DNA from: Zarea fungicola
Taxonomy: Eukaryota; Ascomycota; Sordariomycetes; Hypocreales; Cordycipitaceae
Direction of reading: 5' to 3'
NCBI GenBank assembly: GCA_900169235.1
Contig: FWCC01000177.1
Coordinates: forward strand, 124,001-188,000
Length of the DNA: 64,000 nucleotides
Shown here piece after piece: positions 41,557 to 53,769 of this stretch. Under the pieces are notes generated by a model. The model saw only the letters and a list, made by a program, of their open reading frames with translations. It ran no database searches and had not been told where the DNA came from. Numbering within the stretch: the first letter of the stretch is position 1; each line of letters starts with the position of its first letter. A program made the translations under genes and the position numbers.

Positions 41557-44500
41557 ATGGCGCATCACAAGCCGGCAAGAGAGGACTATACGGTGGGGTG
41601 GTTTGCGCCCTTCCAGTTGAACTCGCGGCCGCCAAGGAAATGCTCGAGGAAGAATATGGAACAGAGCAGCATAATGGTGTAATATATACCTTGGGGCGAA
41701 TAGGCCATCACAAAGTCGCAATGGCTGGTCTGCCGGGAGGCCAAACAGGAACTGTCTCGGCGTCCGTCATCGCTTGGAGAATGATGGAGGCTTTTAAATC
41801 CATTCGATTTGGCCTGATGGTCGGTATTGGCGGCGGTGTACCATCTTGCGAGCCGAGTATGCGGCTTGGGGATGTTGTTGTGTCGAAACCAAATAATGTA
41901 CATGGTGGTGTGGTGCAATATGACTTTGGCAAATCTACTCCAAGTGGCTTTGAGAGTACCGGCCATCTCAACTCTCCCCCGACAATTCTCCTCAATGCCG
42001 TGACAGAACTGCAGGCAAATCATATGAGAGGGCGCTGCAAACTACTACCATATCTAGTCGAGTTGAAATGCCTACCAACTTTTTCGCGAGAAGCCGCTGG
42101 GGAGGATGTTTTATTCGACGCGTCTTACAATCACACTGGTGGAGGCGACTGCCGCAATTGTAGCAAGGGTCAGCAGCTGAATCGAATCGCGCGCGAGCAA
42201 GAAGTAGCTATCCATTATGGGACCATTGTATCAGGAAATCAAGTGATGAGGAGTGGCGTTGAGAGAGATAAAATTAGCTCGGAGCTCGGCGGTGTGCTTT
42301 GCTTCGAGATGGAAGCGGCTGGTTTGATGAACAGCTTCCCGTGCATTGTCATCCGAGGCATCTGCGACTATTCTGATTCGCACAAGAATAAAACATGGCA
42401 GCCGTACGCAGCGAGCACAGCAGCAGCTTGTGCCAAAGAACTGCTATCCCTGATCCCACCAGATGGGGTAGCGGCAGCTCGCAGGGCAGAACTAGTCATT
42501 GCCTCCTGTTAGTATTCACCATTTATTTTGGTACAAACTGTAGCGCTGACCAAACCTAGATGAATTCCTCCCATTGCTGTACGAAAGTGGTAGCAGCTAT
42601 GAGGATAGCAAAGCCAGAAATAGGGAACGCGTTCCTGGAACATGTGAATGGTTCACAAGTCATACTCTGTTCAAGCAGTGGAACTCATCATCCCATCACG
42701 ACAAAGCTGACCTGCTTTACGTGACCGCGGATCCTGGATGCGGTAAATCTGTCTTGTGCCGATATTTGATTGACAAAGTTTTGCCAGAAGCAAACAGGAA
42801 CGTATGCTACTTCTTTTTCAAAGAAGATTTTGAAAGTCAACGGCGCGTCCTAACGGCACTCTGTTCACTGCTGCATCAAATCTTTCTCTCCGACAAGTTA
42901 TTCTTATCGGACGACATCTTGCAAATATATGCAGAGAGGGGAAAGAAGCTCTTTCAATCGTTTGAAAATTTGTGGAAAATCTTTCTCCTAGCTTCACAAC
43001 ATCAGGAGACTATTTGTGCTCTAGACGCACTGGACGAGTGCCGGGACGGCGATAGAAAGCAGCTAATAAATGATGTTGCCTCTATATGTAACGATGATCT
43101 ATCGAGTGCTACCAAAAGTCGGTTTCGGCCAAAATTTCTGATCTTGAGTCGACCATATGAATACTTGCGAGCTCATCTTTTCAGGCATGCCACTACGAGA
43201 ATTGCGTCTATCCATTTGGAGGGGGATCGAGGACAAACGGCTGATGCCATTTCAGGAGAAACCCAGCTTGTTCTTAACAGCCGCATTGAAGAAACTGTAA
43301 GAATGTTCTGTTTAGAGCCCGACGAGGAGACATTAATGAAGACACATCTGGGATCAGTTCCCAATCGAACGTACTTGTGGATCACTCTTATTTTCGATGG
43401 ACTACTGGACCGGAAGCTCGGCCTATGCAAGGCTGATATACTGAGCCTGTCCAGAGACTTGCCGCAGTCTTTGAATGATGCTTATGAAAGCATACTGAAT
43501 AAAAGCCCCGATCTGGATAATGCGCGAAAACTTTTGCGCATTGTCGTAGGCGCTGCCCGACCGCTGTCTCTCTCGGAAATGGCACTGGCATTGGCGATCG
43601 ACGATGCCAATACCATGGCTACTGCGTCTGAGCGGATCGTCCCGAGAGCTAGGATTCAAGAGCACATCCGAAACCTCTGTGGTCTCTTTACAATTGTCAT
43701 CGACGACAAAGTTTATTTGCTCCATCAGACCGCGAGAGAATTTTTGATAAAGAAGACAGATGGCGCGGCTCCTGTATGCGCAGGAGGGCAAGAAATACAG
43801 GTCCGGCGTGATACCACCATTGCGTATACGTGGAAATATTCCATCTCCTTGTCAGATGCAAACATGGTTTTGGCGGGAATATGCAGCCTGTATCTAGCGT
43901 CAGAGATGATAACAGAAGACGACTCTCTCCTCACGTACGCGGCGCTTCATTGGGCCAATCACTTCAACCAAGCGCCAAAGGCCTTCCAGAATGACGCGGC
44001 AAACTTGGCACTAAAACTGTGTCTACCCTCGCAATTTAGAACCAGGTGGTTTCTTTGCTGTTTTGAAAACCGTATAGGCCCACGTCCTCATTCTCCTCTT
44101 TGCCTGGCTTCTGCCCTGGGAATAGAGCCAGTTGTTCGCTTGTATCTCACTCGGATGGGAGAAGTACTAGAGAGGCCGAGTGGCTATTCGTCTCTTGTAC
44201 AAGATCTTGGCTATTACGAGCAGGGAGAGAGTTACAATTTTCAAGGAGATTGTCGAGAATCGTTCTTCCTGGCTGCCAACGGCGGCCACGAACCCATACT
44301 TCAGCTTCTGCTGAACTATGGGTTGACTGTCGATATACAGGATTATAAGGGCGAAATGCCGCTCTCTTATGCTGCAAAGAGTGGAAACTTGCCCATGGTA
44401 CAGTTTTTGCTCCAGAACAATGCCAAAGTCGATGCTAAAGACCATTGCGGCAGAACGCCGCTCTCATACGCTTCTCATGCCGGAAATTATAACACCGTTA

Positions 44501-45762
44501 AATTGCTTCTTGAATTTGGCGGGGCTGACAGCCATAGACGAGATGAGAAAGACAAAAGTCCTTTGATATATGCCACAGAAAGAGGACACGACCGAGTAGT
44601 TACACTACTTTTGCAAAAGGGTGAAGAAAGCGGTTTTGCGAGTGAGGAATCCATCACAAGTGCTTTAAAGTTTGCCTGTCACGCTGGACGGCTGAGTACA
44701 GTAAAGTTGCTGCTGCGATATCATGAAAATCACCATCTCAGCTTTACGTTCGGTCCATCCATACTTGTGTCTGCTGTGAAAGGACGGTACAAGGCCATAG
44801 TAGAGCAGGTGTTGAGGACGGAGAAGTGTGGATTCAACTATAATGGGTTGAGATCCCCAGAGCCAATGAGAATTGCAGCCGAGAATGGAGACTGCGACAT
44901 TGTCCGGTTACTACTGGAAGATGGCGATGATACCTTTAATAGGAAAGACGAAAGTACATTAAGCGCTATCTTTATTGCTGCTTTGTATGGACACGGTTCC
45001 GTTGTTAAGCTTCTGCTTCAGTACGGGGCAATCCCTGATTTTTCTGATGTACGGGATGAACGCTATGATGGCCAGATAATACTCTGCCTTGCTAGCAGGG
45101 ATAACAAAACAGAAGTAGCTAAAGTGCTCATTGGATCAGACCAGGTCAAAATCAACAGCGTCGACAAAAACTTTTGGACGCCGTTGGCATACGCGTCCGC
45201 CAATGGCAGCGATGAGGTCGTCGATCTCTTGCTCACGGTGCCACATATTAACGTTGAACTTGCCGATAAAGACTGCCGCACCCCTTTGTCGCTTGCTGCT
45301 GGGATGGGGCACGATACCACTGTGAGGAGGCTGCTTGAGAGGGGACGAGCCAATGTTCAGTCCGAGGACAAGTACGGTCGGCCGCCTCTCTCTCATGCCG
45401 CTATGCAAGGACACGATGCCGTTGTTAAGTTGCTGGTTGAAACCGGAAAAGCTGATATATATTGGCAAGACGAGTGTTTTGGCGGCACGGCGTTATTGTA
45501 TGCTTCCAAGAATGGGCATAAAGCTGTGGTACAGCTGCTACTCCAATATGGCGCAGCCAACATAGATACCACTGATGAATACGCCCGGTCTGCGCTAAGC
45601 CATGCAGCTGAAAACGGCCACGAGTCGATTGTCAATCTACTTGTGAAGCTAGCGAAGCCTGATGTTAATTTGTCTGATATCTTTGGCCGGACGCCGCGCT
45701 CATACGCAACACGGAATGGCCATGTCGCCATTGCTGAGCTGCTACAACAGTACATTGCTTGA
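41557..45762 (+). CDS. PNP-NACHT-ankyrin NLR, apparent 1-bp frameshift near the start
   Basis: The ATG at 41557 opens MAHHKPAREDYTVGW, a standard start for this family. Family members continue VCALP, but here VCALPVELAAAKEMLEEE lies in the next frame, as if one G were lost at about 41599-41602. The downstream frame has no ATG of its own before the conserved block. The PNP_UDP domain follows (LMVGIGGGVPS, RLGDVVVSKP, CFEMEAAGLM, VIRGICDYSDSHKN). A 52-nt intron (42508..42559) leads to exon 42560..45762. The NACHT region has Walker A VTADPGCGKSVLCRYL and Walker B ALDALDECRDGD. About a dozen ankyrin repeats fill the C-terminus from about 44260. The fungal NLR layout suggests non-self sensing. The frameshift may be an assembly error or inactivation; the rest of the frame is intact. 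Confidence 0.85.
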
Positions 45763-46273
45763 GGTGGATCGCCCGCTGGTCGGCATTTTTACATATACAT
45801 CTATTACAGCCATTAGTCCTCTTAGACGCCTATTATTTATGCCGGTGGAACTGTTTTGCATGGTCACTGTGAAAAGGAAAAGGTAAGTCTCAAGTATAGA
45901 CTTGAGAGGAAGGGTACCTGGTGACGGGATTCGTTTCGGCGTTGTCCAGCTTTTGATACTTATAAGCCGGGTATAATGTAAATATGAGCTTACTTCACTT
46001 TTTCCCACTAAGGCCTATAAAATACAAAAATTATAAACTCTTTATAATATATCTCTTTCAATAATTCACGTGGAGTAAGTTGACCAGTCCCCGCTGTAGC
46101 CGTGCGTGGCTTCAGCCTTGCATCATGGCGCGCCACTCGCATCACCACTTTAACGCGTTACCCATTAAATTTTTTGAGGACCGTTCAACCAACTTGTTTT
46201 TGCTGTATATATCATCCAGAGATTCCATCGCATTCACCTCCTTTTGCCCAAAAGCTCTCCTTACGCTTTGCAC
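45763..46273. other. Intergenic region
   Basis: 510 bp, AT-rich at 45990-46075, containing the promoter of MGS1; no gene seen. Confidence 0.3.
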
Positions 46274-48016
46274 ATGCCTGTCGACTGCCCAATATGCAAC
46301 AAACCTGTCAAGTCTTCCGAAATCAATAGCCACATCGACTCGGGCTGCACCAGCTTCATCGTCGACAAGGAGTCGCCACCCTCTACAGAAGCCACCGGAA
46401 CAGCGGCCACATCATTACCTGGCGCACCACAGCAGCCTCCACCGACACAAAAGCGAACGGCCTCGAGCTTCTTCTCGACACCCGCGGCGAAACGACAACA
46501 GAACGGAGATGCAAAGCCTGTGACGCCGGTGCCGCTCATTGGCAAGAAGAGAGGGTTCGACGAAGGGCCGGGTGCGAGCGATGCCACCATCAGCGTGCCT
46601 CGCCCGAGACTGAACGATTCAGATGAAGCTCCACTAGCAAATGGCGCAGCAACCACAGCCGCTGCCGAGGAATCATCGACAGCAGCCCCAACAACCTCGC
46701 CAGAGATTGGCAAGCTTGCGAAGCGAACCAAGCTGAACAAGGCCGCGCCGCTGGCCGAGAGGATGCGCCCCACGACGCTCGACGACGTCTGCGGCCAGGA
46801 TCTTGTCGGAAAGAATGGCGTGCTGCGCTCGCTCATCGAGTCCGACCGTGTGCCCTCCATGATCCTCTGGGGCGGCGCGGGCACCGGCAAGACGACGATT
46901 GCGCGCTGCATCGCCCACGTCACGGGCAGCCGCTTCATCGAGATCAACGCCACCAGCTCGAGCGTTGGCGAGTGCAAGAAGCTCTTCCAGGACGCCGCCA
47001 ACGACCTCGCCCTGACCGGCCGCAAGACCATCATCTTTTGCGACGAGATCCATCGCTTCAACAAAGCCCAGCAGGATGTCTTCCTGCGCCCCGTCGAGAT
47101 GGGCACCGTCACGCTCATTGGCGCTACCACGGAGAACCCGTCCTTTAAAGTCGTCAACGCGCTGCTCTCCCGCTGCCGCACCTTTACCCTCCAGGCCCTC
47201 AGCACCGAAGACGTCACGGGCATCCTCCAGCGCGCCCGAGACGCCGAGGTCACCGCGGGCACCTACCCTTCAACACCCTTAATCGACGACGCCATGCTCG
47301 GCTACCTCGCGCGCTTCTCCGACGGCGACGCCCGCACGGCGCTCAACCTGCTCGAGCTCGCCCTCTCGCTGACGCTCCGCGCGGGCATGACGCAGGACGA
47401 GATGAAGGCGTCGCTGACCAAGACGCTCGTCTACGACCGCGCGGGCGACCAGCACTACGACACAATCTCGGCCTTCCACAAGGCCGTGCGCGGCGGCGAC
47501 GCCGACGCCGCCGTCTACTACCTCGCGCGCATGCTGCAGTCGGGCGAGGACCCCCTCTTTGTCGCGCGGCGCATGGTCGTCATCGCCTCGGAGGACGTCG
47601 GCCTCGCGGACAATACGCTCCTGCCCCTCGCCACGGCGGCCTACACGGCCGCGCAGCAGATTGGCATGCCCGAGGCGCGCATCCCGCTCGCCCACTGCGC
47701 CGTCGCGCTGTGCCTCGCGCCCAAGAGCACGCGGGCGTACCGCGCGCTCAACAATGCGTACGCCGCGCTGCGGGAGCCCGGCGTGGCGGCGCTGCCCGTG
47801 CCGCTGCATCTGCGCAACGCCCCGACCCGGCTGATGCGCGACCTGGGGTACGGCGCCGAGTACAAGTACCCGCCCAACTACCGCGACGGGCGCGTGAACC
47901 AGACGTATCTGCCCGAGGAGCTCCTCGGCCGTCGGTTTCTGGAGGAGAGGGACTTGGGGACGGAGATTGATCCGGACGTGGCCATGAAGGACGAGGACGA
48001 GGACGCGAAAGCCTGA
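46274..48016 (+). CDS. MGS1: Mgs1/WRNIP1/RarA-type AAA ATPase
   Basis: The ATG at 46274 gives 580 aa without introns; an open frame upstream has no ATG. The N-terminus is a UBZ4-type ubiquitin-binding zinc finger (CPICNKPVKSSEINSHIDSGC region: C5, C8, H20, C25). A disordered linker follows with KRTASSFF, loosely like a PCNA-interacting peptide. The clamp-loader-like AAA core begins RPTTLDDVCGQDLVG. Walker A is WGGAGTGKTT (about 199-208) and Walker B is IIFCDEIHRFNKAQQD. Sensor 1 is LIGATTENPSF, followed by the arginine finger LLSRCRTF. The MgsA C-terminal tetramerisation domain covers DAAVYYLARMLQSGEDPLFVARRMVVIASEDVGL. The family acts at stalled forks with ubiquitylated PCNA. It is tail to tail with YEN1 across a fold-back sequence. 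Confidence 0.93.
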   Translation: MPVDCPICNKPVKSSEINSHIDSGCTSFIVDKESPPSTEATGTAATSLPGAPQQPPPTQKRTASSFFSTPAAKRQQNGDAKPVTPVPLIGKKRGFDEGPGASDATISVPRPRLNDSDEAPLANGAATTAAAEESSTAAPTTSPEIGKLAKRTKLNKAAPLAERMRPTTLDDVCGQDLVGKNGVLRSLIESDRVPSMILWGGAGTGKTTIARCIAHVTGSRFIEINATSSSVGECKKLFQDAANDLALTGRKTIIFCDEIHRFNKAQQDVFLRPVEMGTVTLIGATTENPSFKVVNALLSRCRTFTLQALSTEDVTGILQRARDAEVTAGTYPSTPLIDDAMLGYLARFSDGDARTALNLLELALSLTLRAGMTQDEMKASLTKTLVYDRAGDQHYDTISAFHKAVRGGDADAAVYYLARMLQSGEDPLFVARRMVVIASEDVGLADNTLLPLATAAYTAAQQIGMPEARIPLAHCAVALCLAPKSTRAYRALNNAYAALREPGVAALPVPLHLRNAPTRLMRDLGYGAEYKYPPNYRDGRVNQTYLPEELLGRRFLEERDLGTEIDPDVAMKDEDEDAKA

Positions 48017-48922
48017 TTGAAAAGGGAAAAGTAGTACTGGGATTCCGTTCAAGCTGCGGTATGAGGAAAAAAGAGAAGCAACAGAAAAGTGAACTCATTT
48101 ATAGCATGGAAAAAGGCGTTTTCTATATATCCTCTAAGCAAGTCTCATTTAGAGTTTATAACCTTTTGCATTGGATGCGAGAGGTAATGGAAAGATTAAG
48201 ATACCAATAAAGAACCTATTTGTACATTTTAAAAACAGCTCGGCTAGAAATGAGGAACCAATGAAGTTCTCCTAGAACTTTCACATTATGGGTAGAAGTA
48301 ACGCTATTATCACCAGACCAGCTAGATGTAGCTCATGCATCCCAACTAGTTCAATCCCTTCAGAATCTGAGCCCAAGGCACATCAAAGCCAGAATCAATT
48401 AATTGTACCAGGTACCTAAACACAATACAGATTGCGAGTGTTGTGTCCGGGTACCCAATACAAGTGATTCCGGCTTCAATGTGCTTTGGGCTGGGATTCT
48501 GAAGGGATTAAACTAGTTTGGATGCATGAACTACATCTGGTCTTATGATAACAGCGCCATATCCAGTTATCCAACAATGCTTTGATCGTGTTAATCGCCT
48601 TCAGGGATGCCTGCCCTTCGGACAGAAGAAGAGGCTCCGTGTATAGCGGCATCCAGACCTCCTTTTGTCTTCTCTCGTGTACTTGAAAGCAATCTTCTGG
48701 ATGTGTGACTTCTGGGATAACCAGGTCTTCCTTTGTGTAGATCCCTCCTTACTTCAATGCTGGCTTCGAACCCGGAAGAGGTAAGTTACACGAGGATTCT
48801 CTGGGATTGCCACAAAGCCCAATTTCGCAAGTGTTGAGACATACCTGTGCCACTAGAAATACATGTTATAAAATGCCCATGTTTGTAACCCAGAACTCCA
48901 ATATAATGCACCGTAAGCAGGC
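48017..48922. other. Convergent intergenic region with fold-back
   Basis: About 900 bp between the 3' ends of MGS1 and YEN1. It contains the large inverted repeat at 48302-48556; otherwise no gene. A sequence near 48768 (GGCTTCGAACCC) resembles a tRNA B box, but no cloverleaf was found. Confidence 0.5.
48302..48556. repeat. Near-palindromic fold-back element, arms about 120 nt
   Basis: The two halves are reverse complements with a loop of only a few bases around 48431. For example, CGCTATTATCA (48302-48312) pairs with TGATAACAGCG (48546-48556). CATGCAT (48334-48340) pairs with ATGCATG (48522-48528). GGTACC (48411-48416) pairs with GGTACC (48450-48455). By eye the large majority of bases pair, and most differences are C/T or G/A changes. 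A transcript would form a long hairpin. Possibilities are a fold-back MITE, an inverted duplication left by a replication accident, or a hairpin small-RNA precursor. No flanking target duplication was identified. Confidence 0.8.
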
Positions 48923-51386
48923 TTATTGCTCGGAAAGGTCGATAATAGAAACGTCACTCCAGCGTGTGACTTTACCCCCTCTCCTTGATCGAGCAAGCCT
49001 AGCCTCTTCTCGGGCAATGACCCTCTCCACATCCTCAACGTCGACCTCAATTTCGTGCAGCAGGCCCTCGGCACCTGGCACCAGTAACTTCTTTTTTCTT
49101 CTTGGCGGCGGCGTTGGGCTGCCACACCTATCACCGCCCACAGCCTGGCGCTCTTGGGATCGACGTTTGCCAGGCGACGAGGGCTCCTTGGGCAGCACAT
49201 CAGCTACCAAAGGGCCTTCGACGGGGTCCGACCCAAAGGGATCGGAAGCAAAGGGATCAGAGTCCGCAATGGGTGGTTTTCTACTTTCAGTAGTTGCTCG
49301 GAGAGGTGGCAGCTCTGGCTCGTTGTATTCTGGCTCTGCCGCTTTGCGCGATGTAGTAAACATGTCCAACGACGTCTGCTTGAATTTGGCGGCAGATTTT
49401 AAAGTTGCAAATTTTCCTGCATTCTTTGACCCTCTGGACCCAGCCTTTAGCCTCAACGGCGAAGCACTCGAGGCAGGCTGCGGACGTACGGGGCTAGCAT
49501 CCGCCTGAGGGTGTGTGGCAGCGGCTTCAGGACGTACTGCTGCGCCCGGAGGCGAGGAGGGCCCGGCAGGACTGGACGAAATGATGATGGCGTTGGAATA
49601 GGCAGTGGTTTGGGAAGGTCTAGGCGGCATGGGTAAGCGGGCTGCGTCCTTGAGTGGGCTGCCTGTAGCCGAGGCGCGTGTCTGCTTACTTGGAGATCGT
49701 GGAGGCGTTTTCGGCGGGCGAGGCAACGGAGGTAGTGTTTCGGCGGCCTCCGCGGCGGCCTCAATGGAGGAGGAAGAGGGCCCATTCTCCTTTGGCGCTG
49801 ATAGCTTTTCTTTTGCCATGACTTCAGCTGCTGTCGGGGCGGCCTTTTTGGTGATCCGAAAGAAACTGTTAATGGCACCGTTGGGCATCCCAGCGTCCTT
49901 AATCTGCTTTGTAGTCTTTTTGGGAGATGTCTGCTTTTTCGGTGACTTGCGGACTGCCTTGGCCGCTTCTGAAGCCTCCAATCTGTGTATTGACTCTGGT
50001 GCAAAGTGCTTTAATACGCCTTCGAGCACCCACACGAGCTCAGGGGCCGTGACATCAAATGTCTGTGGTGTTTTTGCCTCGGTCTGTGAAGGTGCGAATT
50101 CATTGTCACTGTTGAGCGCGAGACCATCTCGTCCATAGTTGACCTCCTCGGACACCTCAGCCGACAAATCGATAGGCACCACCTCCTCCGGTATATATGC
50201 TAGACGCAGCTCTGGCGTCGCGTCTGTGGAGAAATGTGTTCGCCGTTTTGAAACATCCTGAATGAGATTACGCGAGTGCATCAGGTTTTGAATGAGCATG
50301 GCCTGCCCAAGCACTCGGATGAATTTGATGGCACCCTCGCGGTAGTCCCAGTCAAATGTCTCTCGTGTAAACTCACGAAGGGACAACAAGTCCACATTCT
50401 TATGCTGCAGGACTTTTTGTCGGATTGCCTCGAGAGCACTCTGCGGCGACACAACTGGGTGAGTATAATATCGCAAGACTTGCATGTTTGGAAAGTCATC
50501 AGGTATTTGCAGGCTCTTATGTTTTGTGCGAAAATGACCGCTGTCGTTGGTGAAGAGCTCATGCCGTAAATTCGCCCTCCAGGCATCGATGCTGTCAGTG
50601 TCCGATGCCTTGAGCCGGCATAATGAGCTGCCAAATCCAGCATTGGCAGCCTCGCATGCCACTTTTATGCCGCAGCCGGGTATACCATCTGGTAGATAGT
50701 CACCTCCACTCATGAGCGCGACAAGGACCATGCCCTCTCTGTCCAAGCCGTGGCAAGCGACCGCAGCGGTATCGTATAGCGAGATGTGCGTCGGCGCTGA
50801 GCCTGATTTTCCTTCAGCCGACCAGTTTCGAAACGTCTTGGTGCAGCCAAACATGATTGTGTCGACATCCTCGCTCAGAACAGCGTCGACAATGCCGTGT
50901 CGCTGAAGCAATGCGCACTCGGCCTCTGCTTCGCCCGGTGCGTCCAGTACGGGTAAGCCAAATAACCGAATAAGTCGCTTGGCTTGCGCGTTGGCGACGC
51001 CATCACCGCGGCCGGACCTTTTGTTGCGCTTGGTGGTGGGTTTATTCGGGCCGTCAAAGACAAAGACGGGTTGAACGGGAATCGCGAGCAATCGTACGAG
51101 GCGGTAGAACAGTGTTCGAATGGCAGGATTTGTTCCACCTATATCTATCAGAACAAGTCGCGATTGCCAATGTATATAAACTGCATACCTTTTGCTGCTT
51201 GTACTTGAAACTGCCAGATTGCCACGTCAATGGCAAGCCGTAACGGGCGACCCTCTGCCTTTAATGTGTCCGCTGCCAGCTTGGACAGCGACACGCGCTG
51301 GCCAGGGCCTAGCTCCCCATAAATGCTATGACTGGTTAGCAGGTATACAGCCTGAAATTAAAGAAAACCTACTTTTTTATGCCCAT
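48923..51386 (-). CDS. YEN1: Holliday junction resolvase Yen1/GEN1
   Basis: Exons 51386..51373 (14 nt), 51325..51189 and 51138..48923 give 788 aa starting MGIKNIYGELGPGQRVSLSK. It is an XPG/Rad2-family nuclease. Acidic metal ligands are visible in LAIDVAIW (D38), FVFDG (D79), DAPGEAEAE (E120, E122) and SEDVDT (D141, D143). A helix-hairpin-helix-like SGGDYLPDGIPGCGIKVA follows. The GEN1 chromodomain-like region lies around residues 300-420. The C-terminus is long and disordered, with clusters of Ser-Pro and Lys (AVRKSPKKQTSPKK, SPSKQTR). This is consistent with cell-cycle control by CDK phosphorylation, as in yeast Yen1. It resolves recombination intermediates in late mitosis. The 14-nt first exon is supported by the restored conserved start. 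Confidence 0.92.
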
Positions 51387-51720
51387 TGGAGTAGCATAGT
51401 GAAGCAAATGCAGTCACTAAAAGCAATTATGTGAACTGCATGGCATGAATGTAGGTGTAAAGTTCACGCGATGGATGCCCCGCGTTGCTCCGGTGAAGGT
51501 GCTGATTGTTGACTTATCGGGGATCGGCGCTTAATGTACCGACAGCGCAGTGGCCGTTTGCTAGTGGTCGTCGCAGCGCTGTAACCAGGGGCGTTTGGCG
51601 CTGATTGAAACACCACATTGCCTCTCAACTCATTCTCAAGGACTCTTTCTCAAGGACTCATTCTCAAGGGAACTCATTCTCAACAAGGGAAATAAAAGAT
51701 TGCCACCGTAAATTGCCATC
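51387..51720. promoter_or_regulatory. Divergent promoter, YEN1 / ARP10
   Basis: 334 bp between divergent ATGs. Near 51640-51690 there are CTCATTCTCAAGG-type direct repeats (three similar units) just upstream of ARP10. Confidence 0.45.
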
Positions 51721-53471
51721 ATGGCATCGGGAACAGGCCCATCCCTGGCTCATAGAAGTGTTTCCAATATTCGAACCGTCTCTAGCCACCAGGCCACACC
51801 CCAAACACCACATACACCGCCGCGCACAATCTCAGGCTCCTATGGCTCACCGGCTAGCATTCGTGCTGATGATGATTACCTTCTCATTGAAATCGGGGCT
51901 CGGCATGTCAGGGTAGGGTTCGCTGGCGATGGTGCACCCAAGGTCGTACTGCCATGCGGCCCTGACGAGCAGAGACGAGTAGGCGATTTTCGACAGTGGA
52001 CCGGGCCAGTGGCGCGGGAGCCATGGGCGCGGGAACATGAAATATGGCGTTATGATTTACGGGATTTTGATCTGGGCCTATTTCAGGACAAGCTAGATAG
52101 AGTCTTGCGCGACGCATTCACACGGTTCGTGACGCCACCACCAAAGACCCGGCCAACGCTAATCTGTAAACCAGACACCTACTCATAGACTCGCGGCCAA
52201 GAAGAACAGGACTGGTGCTTGATCCGGGGGTTCCTATACCACTTCTTTCATCTACACTTGATGTGCTCTTTACAAAATTTCAAGTCCCCCTCGTGTCTTT
52301 GCTAGCCTCGCCGACAATGTCCGCGGTCGCGGCAGGTGTGCGTTCCGCCCTAGTCATTGACATGGGCTGGGCCGAAACTATGGTGACGAGTGTGTATGAA
52401 TATCGCGAGGTCAAGACCAGTCGCAGTATACGAGCAGGCAAACGTCTTCTCACCAAAACATACAAGTTATTACACAGTGTAATCACCGGCAAGGAGGTGG
52501 CTGACGCGGATGACGAGAAGGAACAGGACGAGGAGGAGAAGCTGCAAAAAGCAGATCATATAATCAGCTTCCCTGAGTGCGAAGACATTATGTGTCGGTT
52601 GATGTGGTGTCGTGGAGCCGCCATAAAAGCAGCCCAGAGACAGTCCACACAGCTCGACACAGTGGTAGAACAAGACGAAACGGAAGTGGACGCATCCCAG
52701 CCACGAGGAAACGCAACAATTCCTATCAATTCGACTACACCACCAACAAGAATAGAGGTATCGTTTGAGAAACTGGCGGATACATGCGACGAAGTCATGT
52801 TTGAAACCTCAGAGACAAATCCATCTACCTTTGATGACAACGAGTTGCCACTGCATTGGCTTGTATACCAGCATCTACTGCAGCTGCCACTGGATGTCAG
52901 GGCCGTCTGCATGTCCCGCATCATGTTCACCGGCGGCTGCTCCAACATTCCAGGCATAAAAGAAAGGCTGGTTGACGAGGTGGCGGCCATAGTGGACAAG
53001 CGCGGCTGGACGCCGGTGACGGGCAAGGGCGTGGATCGTGCTCGAAATAGTGCTCAGATTCGACGCAGCAGCGCCATCTCAAGATCTACAGAGTCGCCCG
53101 CGCTCTCTGAGTCGAGCGATGACACAGAGCGCTCCCGGCCGAGCTCCATTGCAACGCAAACCGAGGAGGATGCGATTGAAGCAAAACTCGCCAGAAACCG
53201 CAAGATTTTACCACAGCTCCAGGGCCAGCTGCGTGTGATTCATTCACTCGGGCCATGGCCCGGCGCCAGTCTGGTATGCCAGTTGAAGATTCCAGCAATG
53301 GCAACAGTTGATAGAGAACTCTGGCTGCAGCAAGGTGCCAGCGGTGCATCGCGCCCAGGTGAGATAGATGTGAAGCTCCAACAGAGGCAAAGTATGGGTG
53401 CTGGCAACTTGATACGAGGAAGTGGTGGTCACCATGTAAATTGGACATTGGGAACTTGGGGGTCAGTGTAA
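51721..53471 (+). CDS. ARP10: Actin-related protein Arp10 (dynactin pointed end)
   Basis: Exons 51721..52124 and 52175..53471 (566 aa). The 50-nt intron (GTTCGT donor, GCTAAT branch, CAG acceptor) rebuilds DAFTRHLLIDSRPRRTGLVLDPG, typical of Arp10. A 65-residue disordered N-terminus precedes the actin fold: YLLIEIGARHVRVGFAGDGAPK matches the first phosphate loop region, with degenerate residues. LVIDMGWAETMVTSVYE is the second phosphate loop and IMFTGGCSNIPGIKERL the adenosine motif. An acidic insert (KEQDEEEKLQ) and a Ser-rich insert lie within. Arp10/Arp11 caps the pointed end of the Arp1 filament in dynactin for dynein transport. ATP-binding residues are partly lost, as usual in this family. 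Confidence 0.87.
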
Positions 53472-53769
53472 GACATAGTAGCCAAGCTGCGACGAAGCCA
53501 GTCGCAAGCCACCGCGAAGTGCAACTTGTACAAATGAGACAACTTGAATCAAGCAACGAATGAAAATAAATTTATATAAACAGAAATCTGATCTTTGGCT
53601 TTTTATCCTTTCATTCCTTGGAAGTTGTAGTTGGAGGTCGTCGCCCCAGGCTGCCACAATCGGCTAATTGCATAAAGCTCCCCTAGCTTGCCAAGCTTCC
53701 TCTCACCTTGAAACCTTCAATCATGAGCAATCCGCAGCAGCGCATGAGCACAACACATCAACGCCCATC

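Noticed and set aside
46261..47262. Minus-strand frame of 333 codons
   Set aside because: Antisense to the MGS1 AAA core.
48755..48790. tRNA B-box-like GGCTTCGAACCC
   Set aside because: No matching A box, acceptor stem or T-run terminator at tRNA spacing.
52152..52183. A 23-nt intron in ARP10 starting at GTAAAC
   Set aside because: Too short for splicing; the 50-nt intron 52125-52174 restores the conserved HLLIDSRPRR and has a branch site.
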